A DNA stretch of 57,864 nt from Planctomycetota bacterium (GCA_027622195.1 JAQBZO010000011.1:1-57864), one strand, 5' to 3'; counted from the stretch's first letter, positions 9,007-18,654 are shown. The notes: a model not told the origin generated them from the sequence alone. Numbers and translations: made by a program.

Positions 9007-9909
9007 ATGTCACCCATTGACCGCGACGAATTGATCGAGTTAGCTCAACTCGAGGTGCTTGGTGTTCTGGACGAGTCAGATTTGGCTCGGCTCGATCGGC
9101 TGAAGCGGCAAGCGCCTCCGGCGCTGCACGCGGAGTTGGTCGGTCTTCAGGCATCGCTCTCCTCGGATGTCTCGTTGTTGCCAACGGCTGAGCCAGATCT
9201 CGCACTCAAGTATCGAGTTCTTGCGCGAGTCGCCGACGCCGTCGAGGCGCGCGATTCGACCCTTGTTCCCATCGCTTCGATTGGGCGCAACCATGAGGCC
9301 GCGACGAACGATCGCAGTATGAAGGCGAACCGTGCTGCGATGGTTCGCGAAGAAAACGCAGAAGTGGTTCGAGCGCTCGCTTCGGCTGCGCGCGATTCCG
9401 GCACCGATGCCTTGGTGATTCGATGGCGTCGCAGCGCGTTCTTGTGGCGCGCGGCAACCATTGCGATCGCTGGTGGACTCTTGGCCACACTCGTCGCGAA
9501 CCATTCGCTCTCTCAGCGAGCCGCCACGATTAGTGAACTCGCCTTGTCGAATTCTGTGCACGAGAAATTGTCGGCGCTCGTCGGACCAAGTTTCGATGAG
9601 TATGTTCAGGGCGACGGCAGCGTGCGCTCGATGGTCGGAGTGGGAACCAACTCGAATTCGGCAGCGTTCTTTGTGAAGAGTGCGCTTGCGCAACGCGCCG
9701 TGCTCGTTGCTGTGAATCTCACGCCGAAGACGACCTACGAGGTCATCGTCAAGACAGGCAGTGATTCGTGGACGGTTCACACATTCACCGCATCTGCCTC
9801 GATTATGGGCGTGCAGGTCGATCTTGCCGACGCACTCCTGGGCGCGGGCAGTCTCGTTCAGGTTGTTGAACAAGATTCACAACAAGTGGTCTTGAGCGCG
9901 ACGATCTGA
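9007..9909 (+). CDS. RskA-like anti-sigma factor, membrane-anchored
   Basis: The 300-residue protein starts with a short helical domain (SPIDRDELIELAQLEVLGVL, LARLDRLKRQ) resembling the N-terminus of RskA/anti-sigma-K proteins. A long linker leads to one transmembrane helix at about 146-165 (LWRAATIAIAGGLLATLVAN) and an extracytoplasmic C-terminal beta domain (TTYEVIVKTGSDSWTVHTFT) like the RskA C-terminal domain. The zinc HxxxCxxC motif of ZAS anti-sigma factors is absent, as in RskA proteins. Position directly after the ECF sigma gene supports a role as its inhibitor. The frame opens at 8992, but GAGGGA seven bases before the ATG at 9007 favours that start. Confidence 0.75.
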   Translation: MSPIDRDELIELAQLEVLGVLDESDLARLDRLKRQAPPALHAELVGLQASLSSDVSLLPTAEPDLALKYRVLARVADAVEARDSTLVPIASIGRNHEAATNDRSMKANRAAMVREENAEVVRALASAARDSGTDALVIRWRRSAFLWRAATIAIAGGLLATLVANHSLSQRAATISELALSNSVHEKLSALVGPSFDEYVQGDGSVRSMVGVGTNSNSAAFFVKSALAQRAVLVAVNLTPKTTYEVIVKTGSDSWTVHTFTASASIMGVQVDLADALLGAGSLVQVVEQDSQQVVLSATI

Positions 9910-9917
9910 TCGTTGAT

Positions 9918-10391
9918 TCAATCGAGCGCGCGGCAATATCCCACAGGGGTGAGTTGTTCGCTCTGGTCGTTTTCTCTGAGCCACAGTACGAAGCACGCCG
10001 TGGTGGATCGTCGAAACTCGATGCCGATCTGCGCTGACTCTGGCGGAGGACACGCCATGGCAAGCGGTTCACTCGGGCTGACGACTTGAAAAACAAGTGG
10101 AGTCGTTGCATCGGATGCCCCGCAGTCTCGAAGCGCGTCGACCGCGGCGTCGCGCAGCATCGGAATGGCGCGCGCGAGCATCGAAGGCACTTGGTCTGGG
10201 GAAGTTGAAAACTCTTGAATCAATCGAGTCGCCTCGGACTCAGCGCGCTCGATACGGTTCGTTGACTTTTGTCTTGCGTCCATCTCGAAGAGCAAACCAA
10301 TGGTGACCGCGATGATGGCGTACAGAACCGGACGAATCCACCGTCGTCGGGTGGCCACTGGGCGGAGTGAGATCGAGGGTTGCTGGTTCAT
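9918..10391 (-). CDS. Small membrane protein of unknown function (157 aa)
   Basis: I do not recognise this protein. It has a basic N-terminus followed by one transmembrane helix at about residues 19-36 (WIRPVLYAIIAVTIGLLFEM). A charged helical segment follows (ESEATRLIQEF), then a region with four cysteines and a C-terminal stretch ending TPVGYCRALD. The start is supported by GGAGG six bases before the ATG at 10391. It is convergent with the anti-sigma gene, eight bases between stops, and divergent from the aminotransferase gene. It could be an exported sensor-like domain, but nothing in the sequence fixes a role. Confidence 0.6.
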   Translation of the reverse strand: MNQQPSISLRPVATRRRWIRPVLYAIIAVTIGLLFEMDARQKSTNRIERAESEATRLIQEFSTSPDQVPSMLARAIPMLRDAAVDALRDCGASDATTPLVFQVVSPSEPLAMACPPPESAQIGIEFRRSTTACFVLWLRENDQSEQLTPVGYCRALD

Positions 10392-10458
10392 CAGAATCCT
10401 CCGAGTGTACTTGGGGCGATGGCTGATTCGGGTCTCGGCAACCTAGTATGCAACCCCT

Positions 10459-11379
10459 ATGGATGTGTGGCTCAATGGCGCGTTTGTATCGCTCGACACG
10501 GCGCATGTGTCTCTCTTCGATGCTGGGTTGCAGCACGGCGTTGGACTCTTTGAAACGATGCGTGCATCAGGAGGAAGAGTCATCCATCTTGAAGAGCATC
10601 TTCAATTGCTCGCGGAATCGGCGCGCGCCCTTTCATTGACACAGCGACTGCACACCGAGCCGCTCGCGGATGCTGTACGCATGACGCTGGAGCGGTCACG
10701 ACTGGATGATGCGCGCATTCGTGTCACGGTGACCGGCGGAGATCTGAATCTGCTCTCGCGCGCCAAACAAGCATCGGCTGGGACTGGTGGCGCCAAGGGG
10801 CTGCATGATCCAACGATTGGGATTGTGGCGCAGCCCGCGTCGTTGTATCCACCCGAATTGATCGAGAGCGGCATTGCGGTCACCGTTGCCGATGATCGCA
10901 TCAGCGCGGTGGATTCGATGCAAGGACACAAAACCTTGAACTACTGGGGTCGACTTCGCGCCCTTCAAGATGCAGCACACCAAGGTTGTAGTGAAGCGCT
11001 GTGGCTCTCGACGACGGGGCATGTGGTGGGAGGATCCACGAGCAATGCGATCCTTGTTCGGGATGGAACACTCATCGCACCAGTTGCACGAGGAGAGAGT
11101 GACGACGAGAAGTCTCCTATTCGACCGGGGACAGTGCGATCTTTCATTCTGTCCTGGGCGGCGGGGCTCGGCATCCCGGTTGAGCGAAGGGCGGTCGGTG
11201 GAGGCGAACTCGTCCAAGCGGACGAACTCGTGTTGACTAATTCGAGTTGGGGAGTCATGCCCGTAGTCAAAATCGAAAGTCACCAAGTCGGCTCGGGGCG
11301 TCCTGGCGCGCTGGCCGCGGCGATGATCGAGGCGTGGCACAAGGAGTTGGCAGGAATTGGGCTGCGTCTCGGGGATTGA
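10459..11379 (+). CDS. Class IV PLP-dependent aminotransferase (BCAT / aminodeoxychorismate lyase family)
   Basis: This 306-residue PLP enzyme belongs to the fold-type IV family. Diagnostic segments are VSLFDAGLQHGVGLFETMRA near the N-terminus, the PLP-lysine motif GHKTLNYWGRL (Lys158), GCSEALWLSTTGHVVGGSTS and the C-terminal VLTNSSWGVMPV. The KTLNY context and short length fit aminodeoxychorismate lyase (PabC, folate pathway) or a branched-chain/D-amino acid aminotransferase. Substrate cannot be settled from motifs. It lies 20 bp upstream of dnaE and may share its transcript. Confidence 0.85.
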   Translation: MDVWLNGAFVSLDTAHVSLFDAGLQHGVGLFETMRASGGRVIHLEEHLQLLAESARALSLTQRLHTEPLADAVRMTLERSRLDDARIRVTVTGGDLNLLSRAKQASAGTGGAKGLHDPTIGIVAQPASLYPPELIESGIAVTVADDRISAVDSMQGHKTLNYWGRLRALQDAAHQGCSEALWLSTTGHVVGGSTSNAILVRDGTLIAPVARGESDDEKSPIRPGTVRSFILSWAAGLGIPVERRAVGGGELVQADELVLTNSSWGVMPVVKIESHQVGSGRPGALAAAMIEAWHKELAGIGLRLGD

Positions 11380-11399
11380 GTTCGTATCGTGGTCGTGTC

Positions 11400-14300
11400 A
11401 TGTCGAAAGTAGTGATGAAAGACGCAGCTTCGAATCCTCTTGCAACCCACTCGGCTGCGAAGCAGTTCGTGCATCTTCATCTGCACTCTGAGTATTCATT
11501 GCTCGACGGCGGCAACAAGTTGAAGTCGTTGGTGGATCAGGTGAAGGCTCTCGGTATGGATTCGGTCGCATTGACCGATCACGGCAACCTTCACGGCGCG
11601 ATGGAGTTTTACACCGCAGCGAACGCCGCGGGCATCAAGCCGATTCTTGGGATCGAGGCTTACGTCGCGCAGACGAAAGAGTGGATGCCCGTTTCTCGTC
11701 ACGACCGTGGCCCACACATTGGTCAGGGTGGCGCGCACTTGGTCTTGCTCGCGATGAACCTCCAAGGTTGGAAAAACCTTGTGCGACTTTCGAGCGATGC
11801 ATTTGCGAATGGCTTTTACGGGCGACCTCGAATGGATCGCGAGACATTGGCGGCGCACTCCGATGGACTCATCGCCATCAATGGACATCTCTCGTCCTCA
11901 ATTGCGAACCATCTCTCTCGTTCTTCGCAGTCGGAATCAGCAGAAAACTGGAATGCAGCCATTGAGGAGGCGAAGTGGCATGCGAAGACGTTTGGTCCTG
12001 ATGAGCACGGCCAACCCCGCTTCTACATCGAACTGCAACGCCACAGTGAGGATCAGGATCGACTCGTTCCTCTGCTGATCAAGTTGGCTCGTGAACTGAA
12101 TCTTCCTCTGGTCTGCGATAATGACGCGCACTTCCTGCGCGCTGAAGACCACGATGTGCACGACACATTGTGTTGCATCAGCATGGGGAAAACCAAGAGT
12201 GATGCAGCGCGGCTGAAATATCCCACATCGTTGTATGTCAAGAGCCCAGAGGAGATGTGGGAACTCTTCGCCGATGTGCCAGAAGCACTCCTGAATACAG
12301 TTCGCATCGCGGACCGTTGTAATGTGACATTGCCTAAGGGAGAGAGCCACGCTCCACTTGTGCGGATGATGGGTCCAACGGAAGATCCTGTCTATAACGG
12401 GGGGGATCTCACGCAGTGGTTCGAGAAGTACTGCAGTCAGTTTGAGACCCATGCGTTCGACGGGAACGAGAAGGATCTCGCGCAAGTTCAGGCAGGATGT
12501 GTCCACGCCCTTCGACAATTGTGTGAGGCAGGCGCCATCTGGCGTTATGGCAAGGATGGAGCACAGGGAACACGACGAGCGCGACTCGAGCGCGAACTGG
12601 CGATCTTGGGATCGAAGGGAATCACCCCATACTTCCTCATTGTGTGGGACTTCGTGAACTGGGCTCGGCAGAATGACATTCCCGCAATGGCTCGTGGATC
12701 AGGAGTCGGCACGATGGTGGGATTTGTGCTTGGATTGTCGAATGCTGATCCTGAAGAGTTCGGATTGCTCTTCGAGCGATTCGCTGATCCTGATCGGTCT
12801 GAGTACCCCGATATCGACATTGATTTTTGTCAAGATGGGCGCGCGCGCGTCATTGACTATGTTCGAGCCAAGTATGGATATGTCGCGCAGATCATTACCT
12901 TCGGACGATTGAAGGCGCGTGCCGCGATCAAGGATGTGGGTCGCGTGATGGGATTCCCTCCGCACGAAACACAGCGGTTGTCGAATCTGGTTCCAGACGA
13001 TTTTCGGATTCGCCTCTCGAAGGCGATCGAACAAACTCCACAACTCAAGCACGAGCGCGACAGCAATCCTTCGATTCGGAATCTGCTCGAGCATGCTGAG
13101 GCACTCGAGGATCACGCTCGAAATGCGGGCGTGCATGCAGCGGGCGTCATCATCGCAACTCAACCACTCGAGAACATTGTTCCTCTGTGCCGAGCGTCTA
13201 AGGATGACGGTGGTCAAACGATTACACAGTGGGACGGACCGACCTGCGAAAAGGTCGGACTTCTCAAGATGGACTTCTTGGGACTCCGCACGCTGTCGAC
13301 CATCACACTGGCCAAGAAGTTGATTCGCGAGTCATTGCCTGATGAGGCCATCTGGCGCGCCGTCTCGCGAGAGAGCGAGCGAACCGTCGCGGGGGCGCAT
13401 CATCCGCTCGATCTCGATCGCATTCGATTCGATGATCAGCGCATCTTTGAGGAGTTTCGACGGGGGCACACAGCGGGCATTTTTCAATTCGAATCGGGCG
13501 GGATGAAACGAACGCTTCAGCAGATCCAACCCGATCGACTTGAGGATCTCATCGCGGCGAACGCCTTGTTTCGCCCTGGTCCGATGGAGAACATCCCCTC
13601 TTATGCGCAGCGCAAGGGAGGAAAGGACGCGGTCCCGAAGGTGCATCCAACCTTTGATGCGGTGGTCGCCGAAACATTCGGCATCATGGTGTATCAAGAA
13701 CAGGTGATGCTGGTCCTGCATCATCTCGGCGGCATTTCGCTGCGACATGCGTACACCATCATCAAGGCGATTTCAAAAAAGAATGTGGCGCTCATCGCCT
13801 CGTCGCGAGAGGACTTTGTCAAAGGATCGGGAGAGCGTGGTGTTTCAAAGGTTGTTGCCGAAGAGCTGTTCGCACTCATTCAGCGGTTTGCTGATTATGG
13901 TTTCAACAAGAGCCATGCGGCTGGATACGCCATCCTCGCCTATCAAACGGCGTATCTGAAGACCTACTTTCCCGCATCGTTTCTCTCGGCGGTATTGACC
14001 TTTGAAAGCCTGGCCGGCAAGGTTGAGGATTGGCGGATGTATCTCGATGAGGCGCGCACGATCGTGTGGCCGACGATCGATGGGAAGTCTTCATCAGGTC
14101 GCGTGGGAATCACAGTGGCTCCTCCTGACATCAATGAATCGAGCGAAGATTTTTCAGTTCGGTTCGCGAGTGGCGAAGCCAAGTCGAACGTGTCGGGACA
14201 TATCCGGTTTGGACTTCGTGCGATCAAGGGAGCGGGAACAAGCGCGATTCGTGCAGCACTTGAGGCACGAGCCACGACGCCATTCAAAGACTTCATGGAT

Positions 14301-15338
14301 TTCTGCGAGAGGGTGGATCCTCGTGCCGTGAATAAGAGTTCGATTGAGGCACTGGTGAAGGCAGGAGCATTCGACTCGCTCCACGGACTCGACTCGCGCG
14401 CAAGTCTTGCTGCGAGTATCGAGGATGTCCTTCGATCCTCGTCTCGAGCCGCTCGCGATCGAGCGACAGGTCAGATGGATATGTTCGGTGCGCTTGTAGA
14501 AGTCGCGTCGGACCCGAAGCACAATGCGAATGATTCGGCGACGACCGCGTGGCTTCGAAAGGTCAAGCCGTGGGACTCTCTTCAAGCACTCAGTTTTGAG
14601 AAGGAGTCGCTGGGGATGCATGTGTCCGGACATCCACTCGATGCACACCGCCCTGTCATCCGTGCATTCTGCAATGCGACATCGGCGACGATAGGCGCTC
14701 TCTCGGAAGACGCGCCCGTCGTTATTGGAGGGATTCTGTCGGGTGTGCGCACCTTGATCACGAAGAAGGGGAAGCATGCTGGACAGGCCATGGCACTCTT
14801 TGACCTTCTCGATGTGGAAGGCAAGGTCGGGGGCGTGGTGTTCGCCGAGGACTACGCACGATTTGGCGCGCTGCTGCAGCAGGATGCGGTCGTCGCACTC
14901 GTTGGACATGTGGACCGCTCTCGCGAAACCGTTGGAGTCAGGGTATCGCGAGTATTGCCGTTGAGCGCGGCCGCGGAGCATCTCGCAACGAGAGTCGACA
15001 TCGTCCTCGATCCCGTGCACGCCACCGATGAGCAGGCCATGCTGGTTTCGATGCGCATGGTTGCGGGAACGCTGCGACAACTCTCGAACAGTGTTGAAGT
15101 CGTTCGCGGAGGACGACCTGTCGAGGTGCATATTGAGATCGATCACCACGGGCGTACTGTGCGGTTGATGCCTGGATCTGTTCGCATCGTGCCGAGCGCC
15201 GATGTGGTGGCGCGACTCAGTACCGCGTGCGATGGGCGTGCCAAGATTGTGGTGCGCGGTGGATGGACTCCGCCCGCCGCCAGAGTTCCGGACTGGAAAC
15301 TGCGTCAGGATCGAGTCGGGCAGCGGGATGATTCGTAA
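11400..15338 (+). CDS. dnaE: DNA polymerase III subunit alpha
   Basis: DnaE is the replicative polymerase subunit. The 1312-residue protein has the PHP domain at the N-terminus (HLHLHSEYSLLDGG, ALTDHGNLHGAMEF, GIEAYVA) and the PolC/DnaE catalytic palm with DIDIDFC (Asp471, Asp473) and MDFLGLRTLS (Asp625). The fingers and the beta-binding HhH region (NKSHAAGYAILAYQTAYLK, FGLRAIKGAG) follow. Near residue 1100 comes the OB-fold segment VVIGGILSGVRTLITKKGK. Length and order match DnaE1. The frame extends upstream inside the aminotransferase gene, but the ATG at 11400 is the sensible start. A putative NYN gene is convergent, with the two stop codons directly abutting (TAA then TGA on the other strand). 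Confidence 0.96.
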   Translation: MSKVVMKDAASNPLATHSAAKQFVHLHLHSEYSLLDGGNKLKSLVDQVKALGMDSVALTDHGNLHGAMEFYTAANAAGIKPILGIEAYVAQTKEWMPVSRHDRGPHIGQGGAHLVLLAMNLQGWKNLVRLSSDAFANGFYGRPRMDRETLAAHSDGLIAINGHLSSSIANHLSRSSQSESAENWNAAIEEAKWHAKTFGPDEHGQPRFYIELQRHSEDQDRLVPLLIKLARELNLPLVCDNDAHFLRAEDHDVHDTLCCISMGKTKSDAARLKYPTSLYVKSPEEMWELFADVPEALLNTVRIADRCNVTLPKGESHAPLVRMMGPTEDPVYNGGDLTQWFEKYCSQFETHAFDGNEKDLAQVQAGCVHALRQLCEAGAIWRYGKDGAQGTRRARLERELAILGSKGITPYFLIVWDFVNWARQNDIPAMARGSGVGTMVGFVLGLSNADPEEFGLLFERFADPDRSEYPDIDIDFCQDGRARVIDYVRAKYGYVAQIITFGRLKARAAIKDVGRVMGFPPHETQRLSNLVPDDFRIRLSKAIEQTPQLKHERDSNPSIRNLLEHAEALEDHARNAGVHAAGVIIATQPLENIVPLCRASKDDGGQTITQWDGPTCEKVGLLKMDFLGLRTLSTITLAKKLIRESLPDEAIWRAVSRESERTVAGAHHPLDLDRIRFDDQRIFEEFRRGHTAGIFQFESGGMKRTLQQIQPDRLEDLIAANALFRPGPMENIPSYAQRKGGKDAVPKVHPTFDAVVAETFGIMVYQEQVMLVLHHLGGISLRHAYTIIKAISKKNVALIASSREDFVKGSGERGVSKVVAEELFALIQRFADYGFNKSHAAGYAILAYQTAYLKTYFPASFLSAVLTFESLAGKVEDWRMYLDEARTIVWPTIDGKSSSGRVGITVAPPDINESSEDFSVRFASGEAKSNVSGHIRFGLRAIKGAGTSAIRAALEARATTPFKDFMDFCERVDPRAVNKSSIEALVKAGAFDSLHGLDSRASLAASIEDVLRSSSRAARDRATGQMDMFGALVEVASDPKHNANDSATTAWLRKVKPWDSLQALSFEKESLGMHVSGHPLDAHRPVIRAFCNATSATIGALSEDAPVVIGGILSGVRTLITKKGKHAGQAMALFDLLDVEGKVGGVVFAEDYARFGALLQQDAVVALVGHVDRSRETVGVRVSRVLPLSAAAEHLATRVDIVLDPVHATDEQAMLVSMRMVAGTLRQLSNSVEVVRGGRPVEVHIEIDHHGRTVRLMPGSVRIVPSADVVARLSTACDGRAKIVVRGGWTPPAARVPDWKLRQDRVGQRDDS

Positions 15339-15863
15339 TCACGGACGCTTTGGCTCGTCGCTGATCCCAAACTCATCCAGCCACTCTTGCACTTGTGTCT
15401 CAGAGAGGGGCCCTGTTGGTTTTCCTGGAAACTTTGAAACCGGCGGGATGCGCCAATCGTGAGCGAGTTGGGCGAGGAATGTTTCAGAGTCAATGATCCT
15501 GCATCCGCGCGATTTTGCTTGCCGCTGCACCGCATGGTCGCTCGTCACCACGATGAACTTTCTTGGAGTCGACGAGCGATTGACCAATTCGCTGATGTGA
15601 GCATCTGCGGATGCTTTTCCACCAGAAAAATGAAGCGTTGCATGGCCGTATGAAATAGGTTCAGGCAGTTGGCCAGGAACATGCTTCCACATGCCTGCGA
15701 CGCCGCGCGGTGGAGCTCCGTCACAGACCACGATGAGCGGCGTTCGAGCCCAGCGGCTGATCGCTATGAGGTCAACGAGTCCACAGATATCGATCCCCGC
15801 GATGGGCGGCGGGAGTACGCCAGAAATGTGCAGGACATTCCATCCGTCAACGATCAAAGACAT
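15339..15863 (-). CDS. NYN domain protein (YacP-like, PIN-fold RNase)
   Basis: The 174-residue protein matches the YacP/Rae1-like NYN family, PIN-fold nucleases thought to cut mRNA at the ribosome. The acidic residues that bind metal are visible: LIVDGWNVL (Asp6), LIVVCDGAPP (Asp48), GKASADAHI (Asp87) and FIVVTSDHAVQ (Asp109), with the typical AKSRGCRIID strand after them. The C-terminal 30 residues, with PVSKFPGKPTGPLSETQVQE, look like a tail. Its stop abuts the dnaE stop with no base between. It is divergent from rpsU. Confidence 0.8.
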   Translation of the reverse strand: MSLIVDGWNVLHISGVLPPPIAGIDICGLVDLIAISRWARTPLIVVCDGAPPRGVAGMWKHVPGQLPEPISYGHATLHFSGGKASADAHISELVNRSSTPRKFIVVTSDHAVQRQAKSRGCRIIDSETFLAQLAHDWRIPPVSKFPGKPTGPLSETQVQEWLDEFGISDEPKRP

Positions 15864-15953
15864 GGACGAAGGCTACGAGGACGATCGATCGAGCCGACGC
15901 GAAGCGGTGGCGCGTCTTGTGAGTCCTATAACTACCTTTCGGCATGAAGTCTC

Positions 15954-15982
15954 TTGCGTTTTGAGCTCTTTTCGCTTCTAAT
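15954..15982 (+). promoter_or_regulatory. Candidate sigma-70-type promoter of the rpsU operon
   Basis: TTGCGT (15954-15959) and TCTAAT (15977-15982) are separated by 17 bases, a good match to housekeeping -35/-10 elements, and lie 41 bp before the rpsU ATG. GAGG follows just upstream of the start codon. This rests on consensus match only. Confidence 0.4.
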
Positions 15983-16023
15983 GCCGTGTTCGCCCCAGAA
16001 CCCGTTTAGGAACCAGAGGAACT

Positions 16024-16323
16024 ATGCCCATCCGCGTCAAGACACGAGGTCACGAGTCCATCGAACAAATGCTTCGCCGCTTCAAAAAGAGTTGCGAGCG
16101 TGAAGGTTTGACCAAAGAGGTCAAGGCTCGTCAGAACTTTGTCAAGCCGTCTGAAGTCAAGCGCCTCGCTCGGAAGCGTCGTCTTGCGCCGCGACCGCTG
16201 ATCAGCAAGTTTGACAAGCTAACTGGTCCAGGAGCGCGCGCTGGTGGCGCACGAACTGGCGGAGCTCGTCCGTCTGCTTCACGCACGATGGGTTCGCGAC
16301 CTTCAGGTCCGCGGTCTCGGTGA
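16024..16323 (+). CDS. rpsU: 30S ribosomal protein bS21, with C-terminal extension
   Basis: bS21 is a small-subunit protein near the mRNA exit and anti-Shine-Dalgarno region. The first ~60 residues match the family (IRVKTRGHESIEQMLRRFKK, SCEREGLTKEVKARQNFVKP, RLARKRR). The protein is 99 residues instead of the usual 60-70. The extra tail is a low-complexity, basic Gly/Ala/Arg/Pro/Ser stretch (GARAGGARTGGARPSASR), probably disordered and RNA-binding. GAGGAACT precedes the ATG. The stop overlaps the GTG start of rsfS (GTGA), coupling the two. Confidence 0.93.
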   Translation: MPIRVKTRGHESIEQMLRRFKKSCEREGLTKEVKARQNFVKPSEVKRLARKRRLAPRPLISKFDKLTGPGARAGGARTGGARPSASRTMGSRPSGPRSR

Positions 16324-16733
16324 GCCCTGTGAATCGACAAGAAAAGTCTGACCTCGATCGGAGGCGTTTGTTCGCGTCAACGCTTGCGCGTTTGGCAGCG
16401 GACTCGAAATGTTCCGACATCGTTGTGCTTGAGATGGTGGGACTCTCTCAAGTGTGCGATTTCTTCGTCATCGCGTCGGGTACGAGTTCTCGTCAAATGC
16501 GCAGTGTCGCTGATGCGATGGATGAGCTCGGCGAAGGGCAAGGATTTCCTCGTTGGCGTTTGAGCCGCGACGGTGGAAGTAGCTGGATTCTCGCTGATTT
16601 TGTTCACATCGTGGTGCATCTCTTTGAGCCGGGACAGCGGTCGTATTACGACATTGAAGGTCTCTGGGGAGATGCACGTCGAGTGGATTGGTCGTCGCTC
16701 GCTCCTGCGCGAAAGCCAGTCGCGAATTCGTAA
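16320..16733 (+). CDS. rsfS: Ribosomal silencing factor RsfS
   Basis: RsfS binds uL14 on the 50S subunit and blocks joining when nutrients are scarce. The 137-residue protein carries the family core: DIVVLEMVGLSQVCDFFVIA, SGTSSRQMRSVADAMDEL, ILADFVHIVVHLFEPGQRSY and YDIEGLWGDAR. The GTG start at 16320 overlaps the rpsU stop by four bases, so two ribosome-associated factors are co-translated. The usual neighbour nadD is not here. Confidence 0.92.
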   Translation: MSPVNRQEKSDLDRRRLFASTLARLAADSKCSDIVVLEMVGLSQVCDFFVIASGTSSRQMRSVADAMDELGEGQGFPRWRLSRDGGSSWILADFVHIVVHLFEPGQRSYYDIEGLWGDARRVDWSSLAPARKPVANS

Positions 16734-16755
16734 CTCGAAATCGAAAGGATCCATC

Positions 16756-18654
16756 ATGTGGACTCGGACCGTTTGCTGCTCGATCGCACTCGTCCTCGGT
16801 ATGGTTTCGTCTCTCGTTACCGCCGATGATGCGGTCACGCCACCAACACAAGTGTCCGCTGATGCGAGCCCGCTCATCGGTCGTTGGATGGGCAATGTGG
16901 CAGGCGGACCGAATGGTCGTGAGCTCTTTGTATCGCTCGACATTGTGGCTGCGCCGCCGGGTCAAACGGGAGTTCCAACAGTCAAGGCAACACTGCTTCA
17001 AGCGGGAGTCATCGGACAAGAGTGCAGTGCGGTGCGGATTGATGGACGATCCGTCTCCTGCACACTGGACGCGCGTGGAGTGCCAGGCACATTCGATGGA
17101 ACAGTTTCTGCAGACGGGAAAAAACTCGATGGCCTCCTTGCGCTGCGTGCGCCCGGTGTCGAACCAATCAAGTTGCCATTCTCAATCGATCGATCTTCTT
17201 CTGCCCGCGAAGTGGGTGGTGCGCGCGCGTGGACTGGATCCATTGCTGTTGCGAAGCGCAGCATCGAACTCGTTCTCGTCCTCGCCGACGCGGGAGTCGC
17301 AGGCGGAGAGTGGTGCGGTTCAATCGATATCCCCGAGCAGGGGTTGTTGGATTGTCCACTCATCGTGAAGCGAATCGCTTCAGTGGTGGATGGTCAACCA
17401 GATCAGTTCTCCCTTCGACTTCCAGTGGGACAAGATGCTGTATTCACATTGAGCGAGGATGCTGCGACCCACGGGCTCAGTGGAGAGTTTCGACAAGGGA
17501 CCTTTTCGACACCGATCGTTTTTGTTCCCTCCGAGTCGATCGCCATCGCGCAGACTGAGCGTGCGCAAACGCCAAAGGCTCCATTCCCCTATGAAACGCG
17601 CGACCTCGAGTTTCGCAATCTCGCGCAGGGGCATGTCCTTCGCGGCACGCTGACCATCCCTGTTCACGCGGTGGGCGAACGAGTTCCGGTGTTGGTCTTT
17701 AGCACGGGAAGTGGTCCACAGGATCGTGACGAAACACTCTTCGGTCACAAACCATTCGCGGTCCTCGCTGATGCACTCACCCGCGGAGGCATCGCGACAT
17801 TCCGTTTCGATGATCGGGGTACAGGCGCTTCAGAAGGCAACTTTGCCTCAGCCACATCATCAGCACTCGCCACGGATCTTGATTCAGCAACGATGCTCAT
17901 GAAGACACTGCCCGAGATCGACCCCGTCCGCGTGGGTGTGCTCGGACATAGTGAAGGGGCGACCCATGCAATGCAAGTTGCTGCATGGCAGCGAGGTGCT
18001 GCGGGCGAGAAAGTTCCCGCATCGCCCGTGGTCTTGCTTGCTCCACCAGGTGTGACGGGTCGTGACATTCTCATTCATCAGCACCGACTCATTGGAGCCG
18101 CGACTGGTTTTTCAGCCGAGGCACTCGACGCTACGGCGACGGCGCAAGCGAGCGTGCTCGATGCTGCCGCGCGCGATGCATCGGATGCCGAGATGACACA
18201 ACTCGTGGAAACGTTGATGCGAACACAAATGGTGGCGGCTGGAATTCCCGTGGATGAAGCGACCCTGCGGGGAGCGGTTCCCGGAGTCGTTGCCGAGTTG
18301 AAGGGTCCATGGATGCGTGAGTTCATCGTGCTGAATCCTGCATCGCTTCTGGCGCAGGTGTCGGGCCCCGTTCTTGCCGTGTGGGGATCGAAGGATCTCC
18401 AAGTGGATCCAGAGCAGAACCGACCTGGATTGATGGCGGCGGCGCATGAAGGGCTCGCCCTCGAGACGGTGGTATTGCCAGGGTTGAACCACTTGTTCCA
18501 ACCTTCGCAAACTGGTTCTCCAGATGAGTACGCCGTGATCAAGATCACGATGGATCCCGCTGCGCTCGCTTTGATCGTCGAGTGGACTCGATCGAAGATG
18601 TTGCCAGATGCGGCCGACAAGAAGGATCCTGCGAAAGGAACCGTAGCGCCGTGA
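16756..18654 (+). CDS. Exported alpha/beta-fold hydrolase (serine aminopeptidase S33-like) with N-terminal beta repeats
   Basis: The 632-residue protein begins with a signal peptide (CCSIALVLGMVSSLVTADDA). Residues ~40-285 hold two beta-rich, lipocalin-like segments that seem related to each other (GVIGQECSAVRIDG and GVAGGEWCGSIDIP). The C-terminal half is an alpha/beta hydrolase with nucleophile GHSEGATHA (Ser399), acid in WGSKDLQVDP (Asp547) and base in GLNHLFQPS (His579), plus FRFDDRGTGASEGNF. Similar exported hydrolases cleave esters or peptides; the substrate is unknown. GAAAGGATC precedes the ATG at 16756. Its stop overlaps the GTG of trmB (GTGA), tying it to the rpsU-rsfS-trmB transcript. 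Confidence 0.8.
   Translation: MWTRTVCCSIALVLGMVSSLVTADDAVTPPTQVSADASPLIGRWMGNVAGGPNGRELFVSLDIVAAPPGQTGVPTVKATLLQAGVIGQECSAVRIDGRSVSCTLDARGVPGTFDGTVSADGKKLDGLLALRAPGVEPIKLPFSIDRSSSAREVGGARAWTGSIAVAKRSIELVLVLADAGVAGGEWCGSIDIPEQGLLDCPLIVKRIASVVDGQPDQFSLRLPVGQDAVFTLSEDAATHGLSGEFRQGTFSTPIVFVPSESIAIAQTERAQTPKAPFPYETRDLEFRNLAQGHVLRGTLTIPVHAVGERVPVLVFSTGSGPQDRDETLFGHKPFAVLADALTRGGIATFRFDDRGTGASEGNFASATSSALATDLDSATMLMKTLPEIDPVRVGVLGHSEGATHAMQVAAWQRGAAGEKVPASPVVLLAPPGVTGRDILIHQHRLIGAATGFSAEALDATATAQASVLDAAARDASDAEMTQLVETLMRTQMVAAGIPVDEATLRGAVPGVVAELKGPWMREFIVLNPASLLAQVSGPVLAVWGSKDLQVDPEQNRPGLMAAAHEGLALETVVLPGLNHLFQPSQTGSPDEYAVIKITMDPAALALIVEWTRSKMLPDAADKKDPAKGTVAP

Noticed and set aside
11247-11399. 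Longer N-terminus for DnaE inside the aminotransferase gene
   Set aside because: The extra residues lie inside the aminotransferase coding region in another frame and do not resemble DnaE; the PHP domain begins just after the ATG at 11400.
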